DNA of 64,000 nucleotides from CAWBRT01 sp963832365 (GCA_963832365.1 CAWHUL010000025.1:124001-188000), one strand, 5' to 3'; shown: positions 27,609 through 37,261, counted from the first letter of the stretch. The notes: generated from the sequence alone by a model not told the origin. Translations and numbers: made by a program.

Positions 27609-28562
27609 CTAACGCGGCGAATCGCGATGCTCGCACTTGACGCGATATCCGGCCTTGGCGAGCCTTTTCTTGACCTCTTCGGCAATCATTACCGAGCGGT
27701 GTTGTCCGCCGGTGCAGCCGAAGGCAATTGTCAGGTAGCTTTTGCCTTCTTCGATGTAGTGAGGCAGCAAATAGATCAAAAGCTCTGAAATGCGGGTGAT
27801 GAACTCCTGGGTCTGGGGAAAGCCCCGAATATACTTGGCTACCTTTGGATGCCGGCCGGTGAGCGGCCTGAATTCCGGAACGAAGTGCGGATTGGGTAAA
27901 AAACGCACGTCGAATACCAAGTCGGAGTCCTCGGGGACTCCCTTTTTGAAACCGAAGCTGACGGTGGAGATCAGGATCGTCTTCGGTTGGGTTGTGCTGT
28001 CCTGAAACTGCTCGGTGATGTGGTCGCGCAGCTCGTGGACATTGAACTTTGACGTATCCAGAATGATGTCTGAAAGGTTCTTGATGGGCTCCAGGCGGCG
28101 GCGTTCGTGATTGATTGAGCGCTTGACCGAACCGGTGTTGCCAAGCGGATGCGGCCGGCGGGTTTCACTGAACCGCCGCATCAGGACGTTATCGTTGCAC
28201 TCGAGAAACAGCAGGCGCGTGTTCAGCCTCTGCTTGAGCTCGCCGATCACCGCCGGTATCTGGTCCAGCCGCGAGCCCTCGCGGATGTCAACCACCATGG
28301 CCGCATGCAGCGGTTCGGTCGATTCGATTACCAATTCCGCAAAACTGGGAATCAGTTCCGCCGGCAGGTTGTCGACGCAGTAGTATCCCAAATCTTCAAA
28401 TACTTTGAGGGCGGAAACCTTGCCAGACCCACTCAACCCGGTGAGTATCACCAGCCTGGAATCACTGTTGCGCTGCCGGCGGGAGACCCTGGGGGCACGG
28501 GGAGTGCCCTTCGCAGCGACCTTCGGCATAGCGCGTTTTTGAGGACTCAGCCTCTGAGCCAT
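27609..28562 (-). CDS. rapZ: RNase adapter / nucleotide-binding protein RapZ
   Basis: A 317-residue RapZ/YvcJ protein. The P-loop GLSGSGKVSALK is at about 42-53; FEDLGYYCVDNLPAELI follows. The C-terminal domain has TVSFGFKKGVPEDSDLVFDVRFLPNP and IAFGCTGGQHRSV. In enterobacteria RapZ guides decay of the GlmZ RNA and so glmS expression; a glmS gene lies at 41563. Its Walker A has Val after GSGK instead of Ser or Thr. There is a basic N-terminal extension of about 35 residues. Confidence 0.93.
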   Translation of the reverse strand: MAQRLSPQKRAMPKVAAKGTPRAPRVSRRQRNSDSRLVILTGLSGSGKVSALKVFEDLGYYCVDNLPAELIPSFAELVIESTEPLHAAMVVDIREGSRLDQIPAVIGELKQRLNTRLLFLECNDNVLMRRFSETRRPHPLGNTGSVKRSINHERRRLEPIKNLSDIILDTSKFNVHELRDHITEQFQDSTTQPKTILISTVSFGFKKGVPEDSDLVFDVRFLPNPHFVPEFRPLTGRHPKVAKYIRGFPQTQEFITRISELLIYLLPHYIEEGKSYLTIAFGCTGGQHRSVMIAEEVKKRLAKAGYRVKCEHRDSPR

Positions 28563-28679
28563 ATGGTCTTTCTTGCGGCGCTCCTACTTTAGCGCACTAC
28601 CCCGTTTGGTGCTACCAGCAATTCTATTAAAAAGGGACGCCCGCCGGCGCCCCTTCACCCTGCACGAGCCATATCGTGT

Positions 28680-29270
28680 TTAGGTTTCGATCAACTCCAG
28701 TTTGCCGTCTTTTCTGCGGTGCAGTACTTTCACCTGCCCGGCTTTGTCGCGGAAGACGAAGACCTCGCGGTCGCGAAATTCGCACTCCTTGATAGCCTCC
28801 TCGATCGTCAAGGGGCGCACAGCTACAGAGTCCTGGCTGCGGACCAGGTGCGCCTCCGAGGTGCGGGAATTCCCGGGGAACTTGTGAACCACTACCGGGA
28901 CAGCCGTGCTCACGGTTGCCCCCACCACCAACTGGGTTTCAACTTCAGGAGCCTCTCTCTTCCACTTCGACTTGGTGACGCGCTTGGTGTCGCGTTTACG
29001 GCCATTGTGCTTGAGCGCCTGTTTCTCAATGTGCCCCAGCGCCTCGCCGATGGCCAGCATCATGTCGACGGACTCGGCCAAGGCGACCATTGGGTGCGTG
29101 CGCCGCGAAATCGTAATCTCGGCGATCCGGCGCTGCTTCTCAGCCGTCAGGATAACTTTGCCTTTGAAATTTTCTCCTAGAAACTTGGTCAACTTCGCTA
29201 GGCCTGTTTCAACCTCTTTCCGAATGGCGGGGGTGATTTCGAACTGACGACCGGTAACCTCGATGTTCAT
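28680..29270 (-). CDS. hpf: Ribosome hibernation promoting factor, long form
   Basis: A 196-residue protein. The N-terminal S30AE domain starts MNIEVTGRQFEITPAIRKEVE. The C-terminal dimerisation domain has VRPLTIEEAIKECEFRDREVFVFRDK near 138-163. Long HPF makes 100S ribosome dimers. AGGAGG lies seven bases before the ATG at 29270. A strong promoter lies 79 bases upstream. rapZ follows after 117 bases. Confidence 0.93.
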   Translation of the reverse strand: MNIEVTGRQFEITPAIRKEVETGLAKLTKFLGENFKGKVILTAEKQRRIAEITISRRTHPMVALAESVDMMLAIGEALGHIEKQALKHNGRKRDTKRVTKSKWKREAPEVETQLVVGATVSTAVPVVVHKFPGNSRTSEAHLVRSQDSVAVRPLTIEEAIKECEFRDREVFVFRDKAGQVKVLHRRKDGKLELIET

Positions 29271-29348
29271 TGATTCCCCTCCTTGCACAGGAACGATCTG
29301 CGATGGTCCCATTCCCGAAAAGCGCGAAATACGCCTTCAGGGTATCCG

Positions 29349-29378
29349 GTTATAAGACAATGGGTTACGTGTTGTCAA
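29349..29378 (-). promoter_or_regulatory. Sigma-70-type promoter of hpf
   Basis: On the minus strand TTGACA (29378-29373) and TATAAC (29354-29349) are separated by 18 bases: a perfect -35 and a 5-of-6 -10. A start near 29341 gives a leader of about 70 bases. The rest of the 324-base gap up to 29594 shows nothing else clear. Confidence 0.65.
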
Positions 29379-29594
29379 CACCTGTTGAAAAGACTTTGCC
29401 CGCAAAACCCCCGCATTGACGTGCAGCGTAGTCAGATAACGCTCCCATGTCAAGCCGGGCCCCGGAGAGTGGTCCCAGGATAGAAGACAGCGGAAGGCGA
29501 GTCCACCTACTCTCTTCCCTTGGCGGTATTGATCTGATATACCGGAACGCATAGTCATTTGACAATTCATCACGGAAAGAAATGAGGAAATGGC

Positions 29595-30074
29595 ATGTCA
29601 CAGGCTGAATCGAATTTCACCCGATGCGCGACCCTTGCGGTGATTGCCGCCGGTCTGATTGCCTCCACTTTCATCTTCGTCTCGCCGTTGCAAGCCGCCG
29701 AGCCTTCCGCCGCAGTCGCCACAGCTGTCGAATCACTGCGGGCCGCCATGGTATCGGGAGACGAGAAGACGATGAATGCTCTGACGGACGATCATCTGAC
29801 CTATGGGCATTCTCATGGGAATCTTCAAAACAAGGCCAAGTTCGTCAAGGCCCTGGTTGGCCCGAAGGCGCCCGGCAAATTCAACTGGATCAAACTCTCC
29901 AATCAGACAATCGTCGTTGTCGGCAAAAACGCGCTGGTCCGTCACACTTTTGACGCCCAAACTGAAGCACCGGACGGCAAGATCGGCAAACCCCACATTC
30001 ACGTCCTTCAGGTGTGGACAAAGGAAAAGGGAGGCTGGAAGCTGTTGGCCCGGCAAGCCTGTCCCCTGGACTAG
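29595..30074 (+). CDS. Secreted NTF2/SnoaL-like (DUF4440-type) protein
   Basis: A 159-residue protein with a signal peptide (about 1-34, ending PLQAA). The mature part has VESLRAAMVSGDEKTMNALTDDHLTYGHSHG and ends VWTKEKGGWKLLARQA, the usual pattern of small NTF2-like folds. Ligand or activity unknown. It has its own strong terminator and lies, on the opposite strand, between rpoN and hpf, interrupting a normally continuous cluster. Confidence 0.75.
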   Translation: MSQAESNFTRCATLAVIAAGLIASTFIFVSPLQAAEPSAAVATAVESLRAAMVSGDEKTMNALTDDHLTYGHSHGNLQNKAKFVKALVGPKAPGKFNWIKLSNQTIVVVGKNALVRHTFDAQTEAPDGKIGKPHIHVLQVWTKEKGGWKLLARQACPLD

Positions 30075-30111
30075 AAGCGCAAGATTTTGCAATCGATCAT
30101 CAATGTGTATT

Positions 30112-30155
30112 GCTAATGCTGACCCTGTTTAGCAACGGGATCAGCATTAGCTTTT
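30112..30155 (+). terminator. Rho-independent terminator
   Basis: GCTAATGCTGA pairs with TCAGCATTAGC, extended by CCC/GGG, across a loop of about 11 bases, and is followed by TTTT (30152-30155). It lies 38 bases after the NTF2-like gene. The minus strand lacks a U-tract, so it serves the plus-strand gene. Confidence 0.85.
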
Positions 30156-30211
30156 GGTCGCGTGGACGCGGAACTTTAGGCAGGCGAGGGCGGCGGCAAG
30201 TCTGATCAGCT

Positions 30212-31888
30212 CTAGCTCTTGACCCGTCTTTGGTGGGTGCTGGGAATCTTCATGTCCTCGCGATACTTGGCAACGGTGCGGCGAGTTACCTGGATCCCCT
30301 GGGATTGCAGAATACGCGTGATCTGCTCGTCGGTCAGCGGACGCGCTGGATCTTCTTCATCGATCAGTTTTTTGACCCGGCGTTTGAGGATCAGCAGAGA
30401 GGTTCCACCACCCTCGGGACCATTCACGCTTTCGCTGAAGAAGTAGCGCAGCTCAAACACGCCTTGCGGCGTATGCGCGTATTTGTTGGCTACCGCCCGG
30501 CTCACGGTAGAGGGGTGAACCCCGATTTCCTCGGCAACATCCTTGATCATCATCGGCTTCAGTTGATCGATTCCGCGATCAAGGAAGTCATTCTGACGAC
30601 CGATGATGGCATAACAAACTTTCAGGATGGTCTGTTTTCGCTGTTCGATATTCTTGATGAGCTGGATGGCTGACTTGTAGCGCTCCTTGACATAGTTGCG
30701 CACGTCCTTTTCAGCCTCGTTGCGACTCAACAGCTTGCGGTATCGCGGATTCAACCGGAGTTGCGGCAGGTCATCGTCGTTCATCACGACGAGATATTCG
30801 TCTCCCTGTTTTACGAAAGCCACATCGGGCTCAATCAGCCGAGCCTCGGTCTTGTTGTAGCGCAGGCCGGGCTTGGGATCGAGCGTGCGGATGAGCGTGA
30901 AGGCCTGCATCACGGCCTCGACCGAAGTGCCGATGGCCTTGGCGATTTCCTTGTATTGCTTGTTTTGCAGTTGATGCAGATATTTGTCAACAATTGTGAC
31001 GGCATCCCGGAGTGCCTCATCTTCGTGCTCATCGGTTCCCCGGTAATCGTACTGGTTGCGGAGATCCACGAGCTGGGAGGAGAGGCACTCGCGCAGATCT
31101 CTCGAGGCCACGCCAACCGGATCGAATTGACGCACCAGATCGATTGCCTCGCGCAATGCGTCACGTCCGAACAGTGCGCGCGACGGAATCTCCGGTTTGT
31201 TCAGCAACTTGGGCCGTTCCGCGACAGGTTCCGGCTGAAGCGTAGCGCCGGCCTGGGAGGCAGCGGCCTCCGCGGCGAGCGTCCGCAAAACCTCCGCCGC
31301 GCCCTTCGCCAAACCATTTCCTCCGTCCGCGCCGCCGTTGACGAAAGGATCCGCCACGGCCAACAATTCATCGTCGGTAGCCAGGAGATAACCGTCTTCG
31401 TTGAGGTTACCGATGACTAATTCGGCGGCGGCCAGAACGTCGTCTTTCAGATGCATGGAACCCAACTGCCAAAGCAGGTGGTCGGTCAGGCTGGTGGGCT
31501 TGGAAAGAAAGTTCTCGAAGGAAGGTCTCTCGATAGTCTCGAGATCGGCAAAGCTGCGGTACCCGGGATCGAGGTACTCCTGAAAGAAAGAACCGAAGTC
31601 GATCTCATCAAAGGGATCTTTCTCGTCGTTCTTCTTTTGTTCCTTCTGTTCCTCGGTGGGAGGCGTGCTTTCCCGTTCCCGCTGCTCCTCCCGCCCCCCC
31701 ACTTCATCGAGGGTGGGCACCGACTCCAAATACTCGTCGAGCACCGGGTTCTCAACGATCTCCGCATTGATCATGTCCTTCAGCTCCAACTTGTTGAGAG
31801 CCAGGACGCTTACCATCTGGACGAGGCCAGGGGTAAGGATTTGCTTCTGCGAGACCTTGAGATTCAGTCTGGGTTGTAACAATACCAT
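30212..31888 (-). CDS. rpoN: RNA polymerase sigma-54 factor
   Basis: A 558-residue RpoN. Region I at the N-terminus is Gln/Leu-rich (LNLKVSQKQILTPGLVQMVSVLALNKLEL). An acidic region II spans about 60-115. The core-binding and helix-turn-helix parts follow, and the RpoN box RRTVAKYRE is near 540. It needs AAA+ activators to open promoters; none is in this window. It follows lptB after 114 bases, the usual linkage. Confidence 0.96.
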   Translation of the reverse strand: MVLLQPRLNLKVSQKQILTPGLVQMVSVLALNKLELKDMINAEIVENPVLDEYLESVPTLDEVGGREEQRERESTPPTEEQKEQKKNDEKDPFDEIDFGSFFQEYLDPGYRSFADLETIERPSFENFLSKPTSLTDHLLWQLGSMHLKDDVLAAAELVIGNLNEDGYLLATDDELLAVADPFVNGGADGGNGLAKGAAEVLRTLAAEAAASQAGATLQPEPVAERPKLLNKPEIPSRALFGRDALREAIDLVRQFDPVGVASRDLRECLSSQLVDLRNQYDYRGTDEHEDEALRDAVTIVDKYLHQLQNKQYKEIAKAIGTSVEAVMQAFTLIRTLDPKPGLRYNKTEARLIEPDVAFVKQGDEYLVVMNDDDLPQLRLNPRYRKLLSRNEAEKDVRNYVKERYKSAIQLIKNIEQRKQTILKVCYAIIGRQNDFLDRGIDQLKPMMIKDVAEEIGVHPSTVSRAVANKYAHTPQGVFELRYFFSESVNGPEGGGTSLLILKRRVKKLIDEEDPARPLTDEQITRILQSQGIQVTRRTVAKYREDMKIPSTHQRRVKS

Positions 31889-32002
31889 GATGATGTGGGT
31901 GGAAAAATGTCCCCTGTCGATTCTAAACCAGAAGCTTGACAGCGCGGCGACGAAAGCCCAAAAAATCGGACCCTAAGGTCCGGCTCTTGCTAACTTTTGG
32001 TG

Positions 32003-32731
32003 CTATACCAGAGAAAAACTCTCGCCCAGATAAACGCGCTTGACTTCCGGATCGTTGCCAAGTGCTTCGGGCGTGCCCGCGCGGAAGATGCGCCCTTCGT
32101 TGATGATGTAAGCGCGATCGGTAACCGAAAGAGTTTCCCGGACATTGTGATCGGTGATCAATATGCCGATGCCGCTGTCCTTGAGCGTCTTGATGATGTT
32201 CTGCAAGTCCAGCACGGCGATGGGATCGATCCCGGAGAATGGCTCGTCGAGCAGGATGAAAGTCGGTGCGATACAGAGCGAACGCGCAATCTCAACGCGA
32301 CGCCGTTCGCCACCGGAAAGCGCATATCCCCGATTGCGCCGGATGTGCCCCAACCCAAGCTGATCGATCAGCGACTCCATCTTGGCGCGGCGCTCAGGCC
32401 AAGTAATCGGCTGTGTCTCCAGCACGGCCAATATATTTTCTTCCACGGTCAGCTTGCGAAAAACCGAAGCCTCCTGCGGCAGGTAGCTTATCCCGAAGTT
32501 GCGCGCCCGCAGGTACATCGGTGTCTCGGTGATATCTTCTTCGCCGGCCAGGATTCTCCCGGCGTCAGGGCGGGTGAGGCCGACAATCATGTAGAAGCTG
32601 GTGGTCTTGCCGGCGCCGTTAGGACCGAGCAGGCCCACGACTTCCCCCCGGGTGACCGAGAGAGAAACCCCGGTGACGACCTGCCGTCCGCGGTAACTCT
32701 TGCCGATTTCTTCTGCCGAAAGCGTCTGCAT
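32003..32731 (-). CDS. lptB: Lipopolysaccharide export ATPase LptB
   Basis: A 242-residue ABC ATPase powering LptFG. Walker A GPNGAGKTTSFYM, the Q-loop in YLPQEASVFRKLTVEEN, signature LSGGERRRVEIARSL, Walker B FILLDEPFSGIDP and ITDHNVRET are all LptB-like. The ATG at 32731 shares its A with the lptC/A stop (TGATG), so translation is likely coupled. Confidence 0.95.
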   Translation of the reverse strand: MQTLSAEEIGKSYRGRQVVTGVSLSVTRGEVVGLLGPNGAGKTTSFYMIVGLTRPDAGRILAGEEDITETPMYLRARNFGISYLPQEASVFRKLTVEENILAVLETQPITWPERRAKMESLIDQLGLGHIRRNRGYALSGGERRRVEIARSLCIAPTFILLDEPFSGIDPIAVLDLQNIIKTLKDSGIGILITDHNVRETLSVTDRAYIINEGRIFRAGTPEALGNDPEVKRVYLGESFSLV

Positions 32732-35016
32732 CAACGGGTTACGCGTGTGCGCGTAATAGTGCGGGAAGATTCACTACTTTCAACGAGGACTCTATCATCG
32801 CGGCTGTAGAAGGTCAACGAATCGCCCCGGATCGTGCCATGCGCGGAATCCGCCAGCAAAGGCGGGCCGCCGCTCAACACGAACTTCTCATCCGCAGCCG
32901 TATAGACCAGCTTCTCTCCTGTCGCCCGCCGATCCTGCTGCTGGACGACGATGTTGCCCAAGGCAACAATCTGATCAAGTTGGCTGGGACTCGCGGAGGA
33001 CTGCGCAGATCTGTTTTTGGCAGGAACCAGGATGACGTCCGCAGTGGCGGAGCTCATGGTCATGGCTTCGCCCCGGGCCAGCACACCACCCGTGTAGCGG
33101 GCGCGCCGATCGGAGTCGCTGTAGACCAACCGCGCGGCGGTCACCACAACCGGTGTGGTCTTTCCATTCTTGTCGATTTGCACGAAAACGCTGGTGACCG
33201 GCGTGGATGTGCTGCCCTGTGCCGCCAGCGAACGATTGCGCTGGTCGAACTCAATCGAGGGCGCCTCCACCACGTTGGCCCCCTGCCACAATCGTGCGTT
33301 TCCCAAATACCTCGCTATGCCCGATTGCCGCTGCACATTCATGCTGTTGGAGGTCACGTGCACCGGATCCTTGGTGGCCAGAATCGCTCCGTCCGGATTC
33401 TGTTGCACCTCGCTGTAGGTGGTCTTGACCGAACCCTGGGCGAAAGCATCTCCGGTTCGCCGAACGATCCGCATTATGTTGGCAGTGACAGTCATTCCGC
33501 CATCGACAATGCGAGGCGATCCGGCCAAGGTGAGCACATCTTCATCCGGCGTATAGCGTGCGCGGGCGGCATAAGCAAAGCGGCCTCCCGGCCCCATGGC
33601 CGAAATTTTCGCACCCGGCTCGCCATGCTCGCTATAACGGAAATTTCCCTCCTGCCTGACATCCAGAACTCCTCCCCCAGGTGCGAAGTGTGCGACCACG
33701 GAATCGCTGGTACTAACCTTGTCTGGCTGGCCCGGAATGATCGAGGTGACCTTGGCCTGAGGTTCGCCCCGCACCAGATCCAGGTGATTCTCCCCGTCGA
33801 ACTCGGCCCTCATTCGCGCCGCGGTAATGACCGTATGCTCGCCCGGCACTGCGGATTTTGCCGGCGTGATCGTCACTTGCGCCGGCCCCTGGCTCTGCGC
33901 ATACGCGATCAGGCGGCCCTCGCGGATATACATGTCTGCCGCCTGCGATGTGATCTCGATTCTTTGCTGTTGCTTGCCGTCCTGCGAGGGCTGCTGCTGG
34001 ACCCGCACACTCTCACTCGCGTGTACGACTTGCGGGCGATTCTGCTCCGCGAACCTGATGGCCACGCGGCCCGCCGTTATCGTAGCGGCCTCTGGGCCGC
34101 TGGTTTCCATTACCACCCCGCCGCTGAAAACGGCTGTTTGTAGCTGGTTTTTTACCCCGAGCATCATCTCCGCATGAGGAGAGCGCAGGCGAGTGGGATT
34201 GGGGCCATTGGCCAGTAGTTGCACATTACCGGTCGCCACCGCCCGCTGCACCTCATTCTCGGGGGTGAGCAGCAACTCCAGCCGGTCAGACTGAAAGTCG
34301 CGGTCCTGCTGATGAATCCGGGCATCTGAGAGGTCGATCTCGCGCGGTTCCTTGTTAATGGTCCCGTGCGCCGCGTGTACCGTAGTGTGCTGCTGGTCTT
34401 TGGCCTTCAGCACCACCTCCGAGTCCAGGGTCAGCAGGTTGTTCTTCGTGTCATAGGTGACCCCGACGGCGGAGCCATCGCCCTGCGGCACCCGAAATTC
34501 CACGTATTGGTCGGTGTGCGCGATACCCGTCTGCTGTGCAAAAACCAAACCGCTCGTCTTTAGATGGATTGGGTTTTGCAGTTCCCGGGGCGATGCCTGA
34601 TCGGGCTGCGCGGGGCCGCTGGCGTTGCCTTCGAGATCGATGTTGACTTCGCCGCGCGCAACCACCGTGCCCGCCTTCGGATCGTATTCGAAGGTGGAGC
34701 CGTAAATCTGGTCAAAGCGATTCGATTGCCGTCCGTAAACCACAATGTTGACGTCACGAAGCTCGGCTCGGCCGCCATCTTTGTACTGAACCGCATTGGC
34801 AGCTCGGATGGTAAACAGCGTGCGACCGCCTTGCGACTTCGAGAGAGAAAACCCTTGCGAGCTCTGCTGGATGTCAACCCCGAGTTTTGCGGGCAAGTGT
34901 TTCAGGAAGCTCCGATTCTGTATTCGCGCGTAAAAATAAAAGCCTGCGACAACGGCGACAACGGCAATCGCCAGCATCGCAAACCAGATCCGAAGGCGCG
35001 GAATAGAGATCGGCAT
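32731..35016 (-). CDS. lptC: LptC-LptA fusion-like lipopolysaccharide transport protein
   Basis: A 761-residue protein with one N-terminal membrane anchor (about 11-29). The next about 200 residues resemble LptC. Several further OstA/LptA-like beta segments follow, for example LLTLDSEVVLKAKDQQHTTV, ARYTPDEDVLTLAGSP and GEKLVYTAADEKFVLSGG. Standard LptC is about 190 residues and LptA about 185, so this chain could supply both the anchor and the periplasmic bridge. No separate lptA is seen. RDD lies upstream. The exact repeat number needs structure prediction. Confidence 0.8.
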   Translation of the reverse strand: MPISIPRLRIWFAMLAIAVVAVVAGFYFYARIQNRSFLKHLPAKLGVDIQQSSQGFSLSKSQGGRTLFTIRAANAVQYKDGGRAELRDVNIVVYGRQSNRFDQIYGSTFEYDPKAGTVVARGEVNIDLEGNASGPAQPDQASPRELQNPIHLKTSGLVFAQQTGIAHTDQYVEFRVPQGDGSAVGVTYDTKNNLLTLDSEVVLKAKDQQHTTVHAAHGTINKEPREIDLSDARIHQQDRDFQSDRLELLLTPENEVQRAVATGNVQLLANGPNPTRLRSPHAEMMLGVKNQLQTAVFSGGVVMETSGPEAATITAGRVAIRFAEQNRPQVVHASESVRVQQQPSQDGKQQQRIEITSQAADMYIREGRLIAYAQSQGPAQVTITPAKSAVPGEHTVITAARMRAEFDGENHLDLVRGEPQAKVTSIIPGQPDKVSTSDSVVAHFAPGGGVLDVRQEGNFRYSEHGEPGAKISAMGPGGRFAYAARARYTPDEDVLTLAGSPRIVDGGMTVTANIMRIVRRTGDAFAQGSVKTTYSEVQQNPDGAILATKDPVHVTSNSMNVQRQSGIARYLGNARLWQGANVVEAPSIEFDQRNRSLAAQGSTSTPVTSVFVQIDKNGKTTPVVVTAARLVYSDSDRRARYTGGVLARGEAMTMSSATADVILVPAKNRSAQSSASPSQLDQIVALGNIVVQQQDRRATGEKLVYTAADEKFVLSGGPPLLADSAHGTIRGDSLTFYSRDDRVLVESSESSRTITRTRVTR

Positions 35017-35113
35017 TTAGACACATCTTACTTGATACGTTGAGAGCTGCTTCAGAATAGGTGTAACCCGGCGCCGGGCCTAATGTTCCAAAATCGATTG
35101 ATTGAAACCAGCT

Positions 35114-35713
35114 TTACTCGGAACGCACGACGAGGCTTCCGGCGATCATATCGTGCAAACTTTGCTTCCGCGAATGGAAGATAGCGATAGCGAAACCCAC
35201 CAGCAAGGCAAATGTCGATAGGAACTTCGCGTAGTAACGCCCGGTTGCCTGCTGGAAAGTCAGCCGTCCATATGACATGCTGACCACCTTCAGTTTCAGC
35301 AGCCGCTTGCCCGGTGTTGCCTGATGCACGGAAGACTCGGCGCTGGCGCAGTAAAGGCCGAAGCACACGATCCACAGCAGCACTGCCGCGGTGCCCATCA
35401 CCGTGCGGCTCTTGACCTCGCTGAGGCCAATCCCGGAGTGATACGCCTCCATCACCCAGATCAGCAGAACGGTTACGGGCGACAGGATCGCCGAGGCAAG
35501 TAAAGAATCAAATAATGCCGCGCAAAAGCGCCGCCAGATGGAAGCGTAAACTGCCTCATGGCGCGTGGTTTGGGTAAGGATGGCTTGGTTGGCGCTGAAA
35601 CTGACGGCCGTGGCCGACTGGTTGGCTCTTCCGCCGCACTGCGGGCAGGATAATTCCACCGCGGATGTCACGCATCCACAACCAGGACAAACGGTAACCA
35701 CAACAGTAGCCAC
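35114..35713 (-). CDS. RDD-family membrane protein with N-terminal zinc ribbon
   Basis: A 199-residue protein. CPGCGC (9-14) and CPQCGG (24-29) form a zinc-ribbon module. An RDD domain with three to four membrane segments follows. It has RRFCAALFDSLL and TPGKRLLKLKV, and ends SLHDMIAGSLVV. The function of RDD proteins is mostly unknown; some transport or respond to ions. ATG start at 35713. Confidence 0.8.
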   Translation of the reverse strand: MATVVVTVCPGCGCVTSAVELSCPQCGGRANQSATAVSFSANQAILTQTTRHEAVYASIWRRFCAALFDSLLASAILSPVTVLLIWVMEAYHSGIGLSEVKSRTVMGTAAVLLWIVCFGLYCASAESSVHQATPGKRLLKLKVVSMSYGRLTFQQATGRYYAKFLSTFALLVGFAIAIFHSRKQSLHDMIAGSLVVRSE

Positions 35714-35750
35714 TCACAAAAATATAACACTTAGGCTGTCAACGGGCCAC

Positions 35751-37199
35751 TCACTTCTGGCCGCTGGAGCCAAGTTCCACACGCTGCATATACTTCGCGA
35801 TTTCGACCCGCCATCCAAGCTGCTGCTGGATGGTTTGTTGCAGCGCCGCGGCTGCGTCCGGCTCACCATGCACCAGGTACGTTACCTCGGGCGTTTTATG
35901 GAAGGTCTTTAACCATTGCAGCAGCTCCGCTGCATCCGCGTGATCGCTGAACTGCTCCAGCGCAGCCACTTGCGCGCGCACGGGAATGATTTGTCCGAAG
36001 ATCTTTACCTCGGGCGCCCCGTCCTTGATCTGCCGTCCTCGAGTGCCCACCGCCTGGAAGCCGATAAACAGCACTAGGTTCTTCGGGTCCGGCAGTCGCT
36101 GCGAGAGGTGGTGCTGTATGCGGCCGCCCATGGCCATGCCATTCGAGGAGACAATGATGCACGGATAGCGCGAATTGTTGATCTTCTTCGAATCGGCCAC
36201 GGTGGTCGCAAAGTGAAAGCTGTCCCAATGGAAGGGCGATCCATACTTTTGAATCAGCTGGCGAGTTTTCTCGGTAAACTCCTCCGAGTGCTTGAGAAAG
36301 ATTCTGACCGCCTCGATCGCCATCGGCGAGTCGGCATAGACCGGGACCCGGGGAATTTGCCCGTCTTCCATGAGGTTTTTCAGCAGGAAGAGAAACTTCT
36401 GGGTGCGCTCAACCGCGAACGACGGCACCACGACGCTGCCTCCACGCTTGACCGTGTCGCGAATGAGTTGCGCCATTCGCGGCCGGGGGTCGTCGTGCGG
36501 GTGCGCGCGGTTTCCGTACGTTGACTCCATGACAAGAACGTCGGGCGACTCGCCTTCCGTCGGCCCGTAATGCACGACCTTGCCGGGCGCTATCTCGCTG
36601 TCGCGCACGCGGCCGATGTCGCCTGTGAACAGGCAGACACGCTTGTCGCCATTCGTGGTGAGTGTCACTTCCGTCATGGCCGCCCCGAGAATGTGCGCCG
36701 AGCGTACAAAACGGAAGCCGATTTCGGGGCTGAGCTGCAAGGTCTTGCCGAAGTCGATTGGCAAGAACTGCGCCAGAGACGCCCGCGCCTGTTCCAACGT
36801 GTAGAGAGGCAAAGCCGGATCGTGTTTGGAAGATTTCTGCTTGTTATGGAACGCCGCGTCTTCTTCCTGCAGGTAGCCGGAATCGGGAAGCAGGATTCCG
36901 CACAGGTCAACCGTCGGCGGCGTGGCGTAAACTTGCCCGCGGTAGCCCTCGGACACCAGGCGGGGAATCCATCCGCTATGGTCGAGGTGCGCGTGCGTCA
37001 GCACCACTGCATCGATCGCGCGCGCCGGCTCAGGCGTGTCTTGCCAGTTCTTGAGACGCCACTCCTTCGGCCCCTGGAACAGGCCGCAATCGAGCAGGGC
37101 CTGAAAGCCGCTTGTGCCGCTCGCATCGGAATTGGTGCTGATGAGGTGTTTGGAACCGGTAACCGTGCCTGCCGCGCCCAGAAACTGTATGTAGCTCAC
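35751..37199 (-). CDS. Beta-CASP metallo-beta-lactamase RNase
   Basis: A 482-residue RNA-processing exonuclease. The metallo-beta-lactamase motif THAHLDHSGWIP lies near 72-83, with FTGDIGR and ESTYGNR after. The beta-CASP part has YADSPMAIEAVRIF and SSNGMAMGGRIQHHL, and the C-terminal RNA part has FSDHADAAELLQWL and VHGEPDAA. Such proteins (YSH1/CPSF73-like) cut or trim RNA. Cytoplasmic. Adjacent genes give no further hint. Confidence 0.88.
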   Translation of the reverse strand: MSYIQFLGAAGTVTGSKHLISTNSDASGTSGFQALLDCGLFQGPKEWRLKNWQDTPEPARAIDAVVLTHAHLDHSGWIPRLVSEGYRGQVYATPPTVDLCGILLPDSGYLQEEDAAFHNKQKSSKHDPALPLYTLEQARASLAQFLPIDFGKTLQLSPEIGFRFVRSAHILGAAMTEVTLTTNGDKRVCLFTGDIGRVRDSEIAPGKVVHYGPTEGESPDVLVMESTYGNRAHPHDDPRPRMAQLIRDTVKRGGSVVVPSFAVERTQKFLFLLKNLMEDGQIPRVPVYADSPMAIEAVRIFLKHSEEFTEKTRQLIQKYGSPFHWDSFHFATTVADSKKINNSRYPCIIVSSNGMAMGGRIQHHLSQRLPDPKNLVLFIGFQAVGTRGRQIKDGAPEVKIFGQIIPVRAQVAALEQFSDHADAAELLQWLKTFHKTPEVTYLVHGEPDAAAALQQTIQQQLGWRVEIAKYMQRVELGSSGQK

Positions 37200-37261
37200 G
37201 TGTTCGCCTCGTTACTGGAGGCTTCCAGAGTTACAGAGTCAATGGGCGCACGCAAGTCTCT

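Noticed and set aside
32839..34143. A 434-codon plus-strand frame inside lptC/A
   Set aside because: Antisense to a well-supported LptC/LptA-like protein; low-complexity Arg/His-rich translation.
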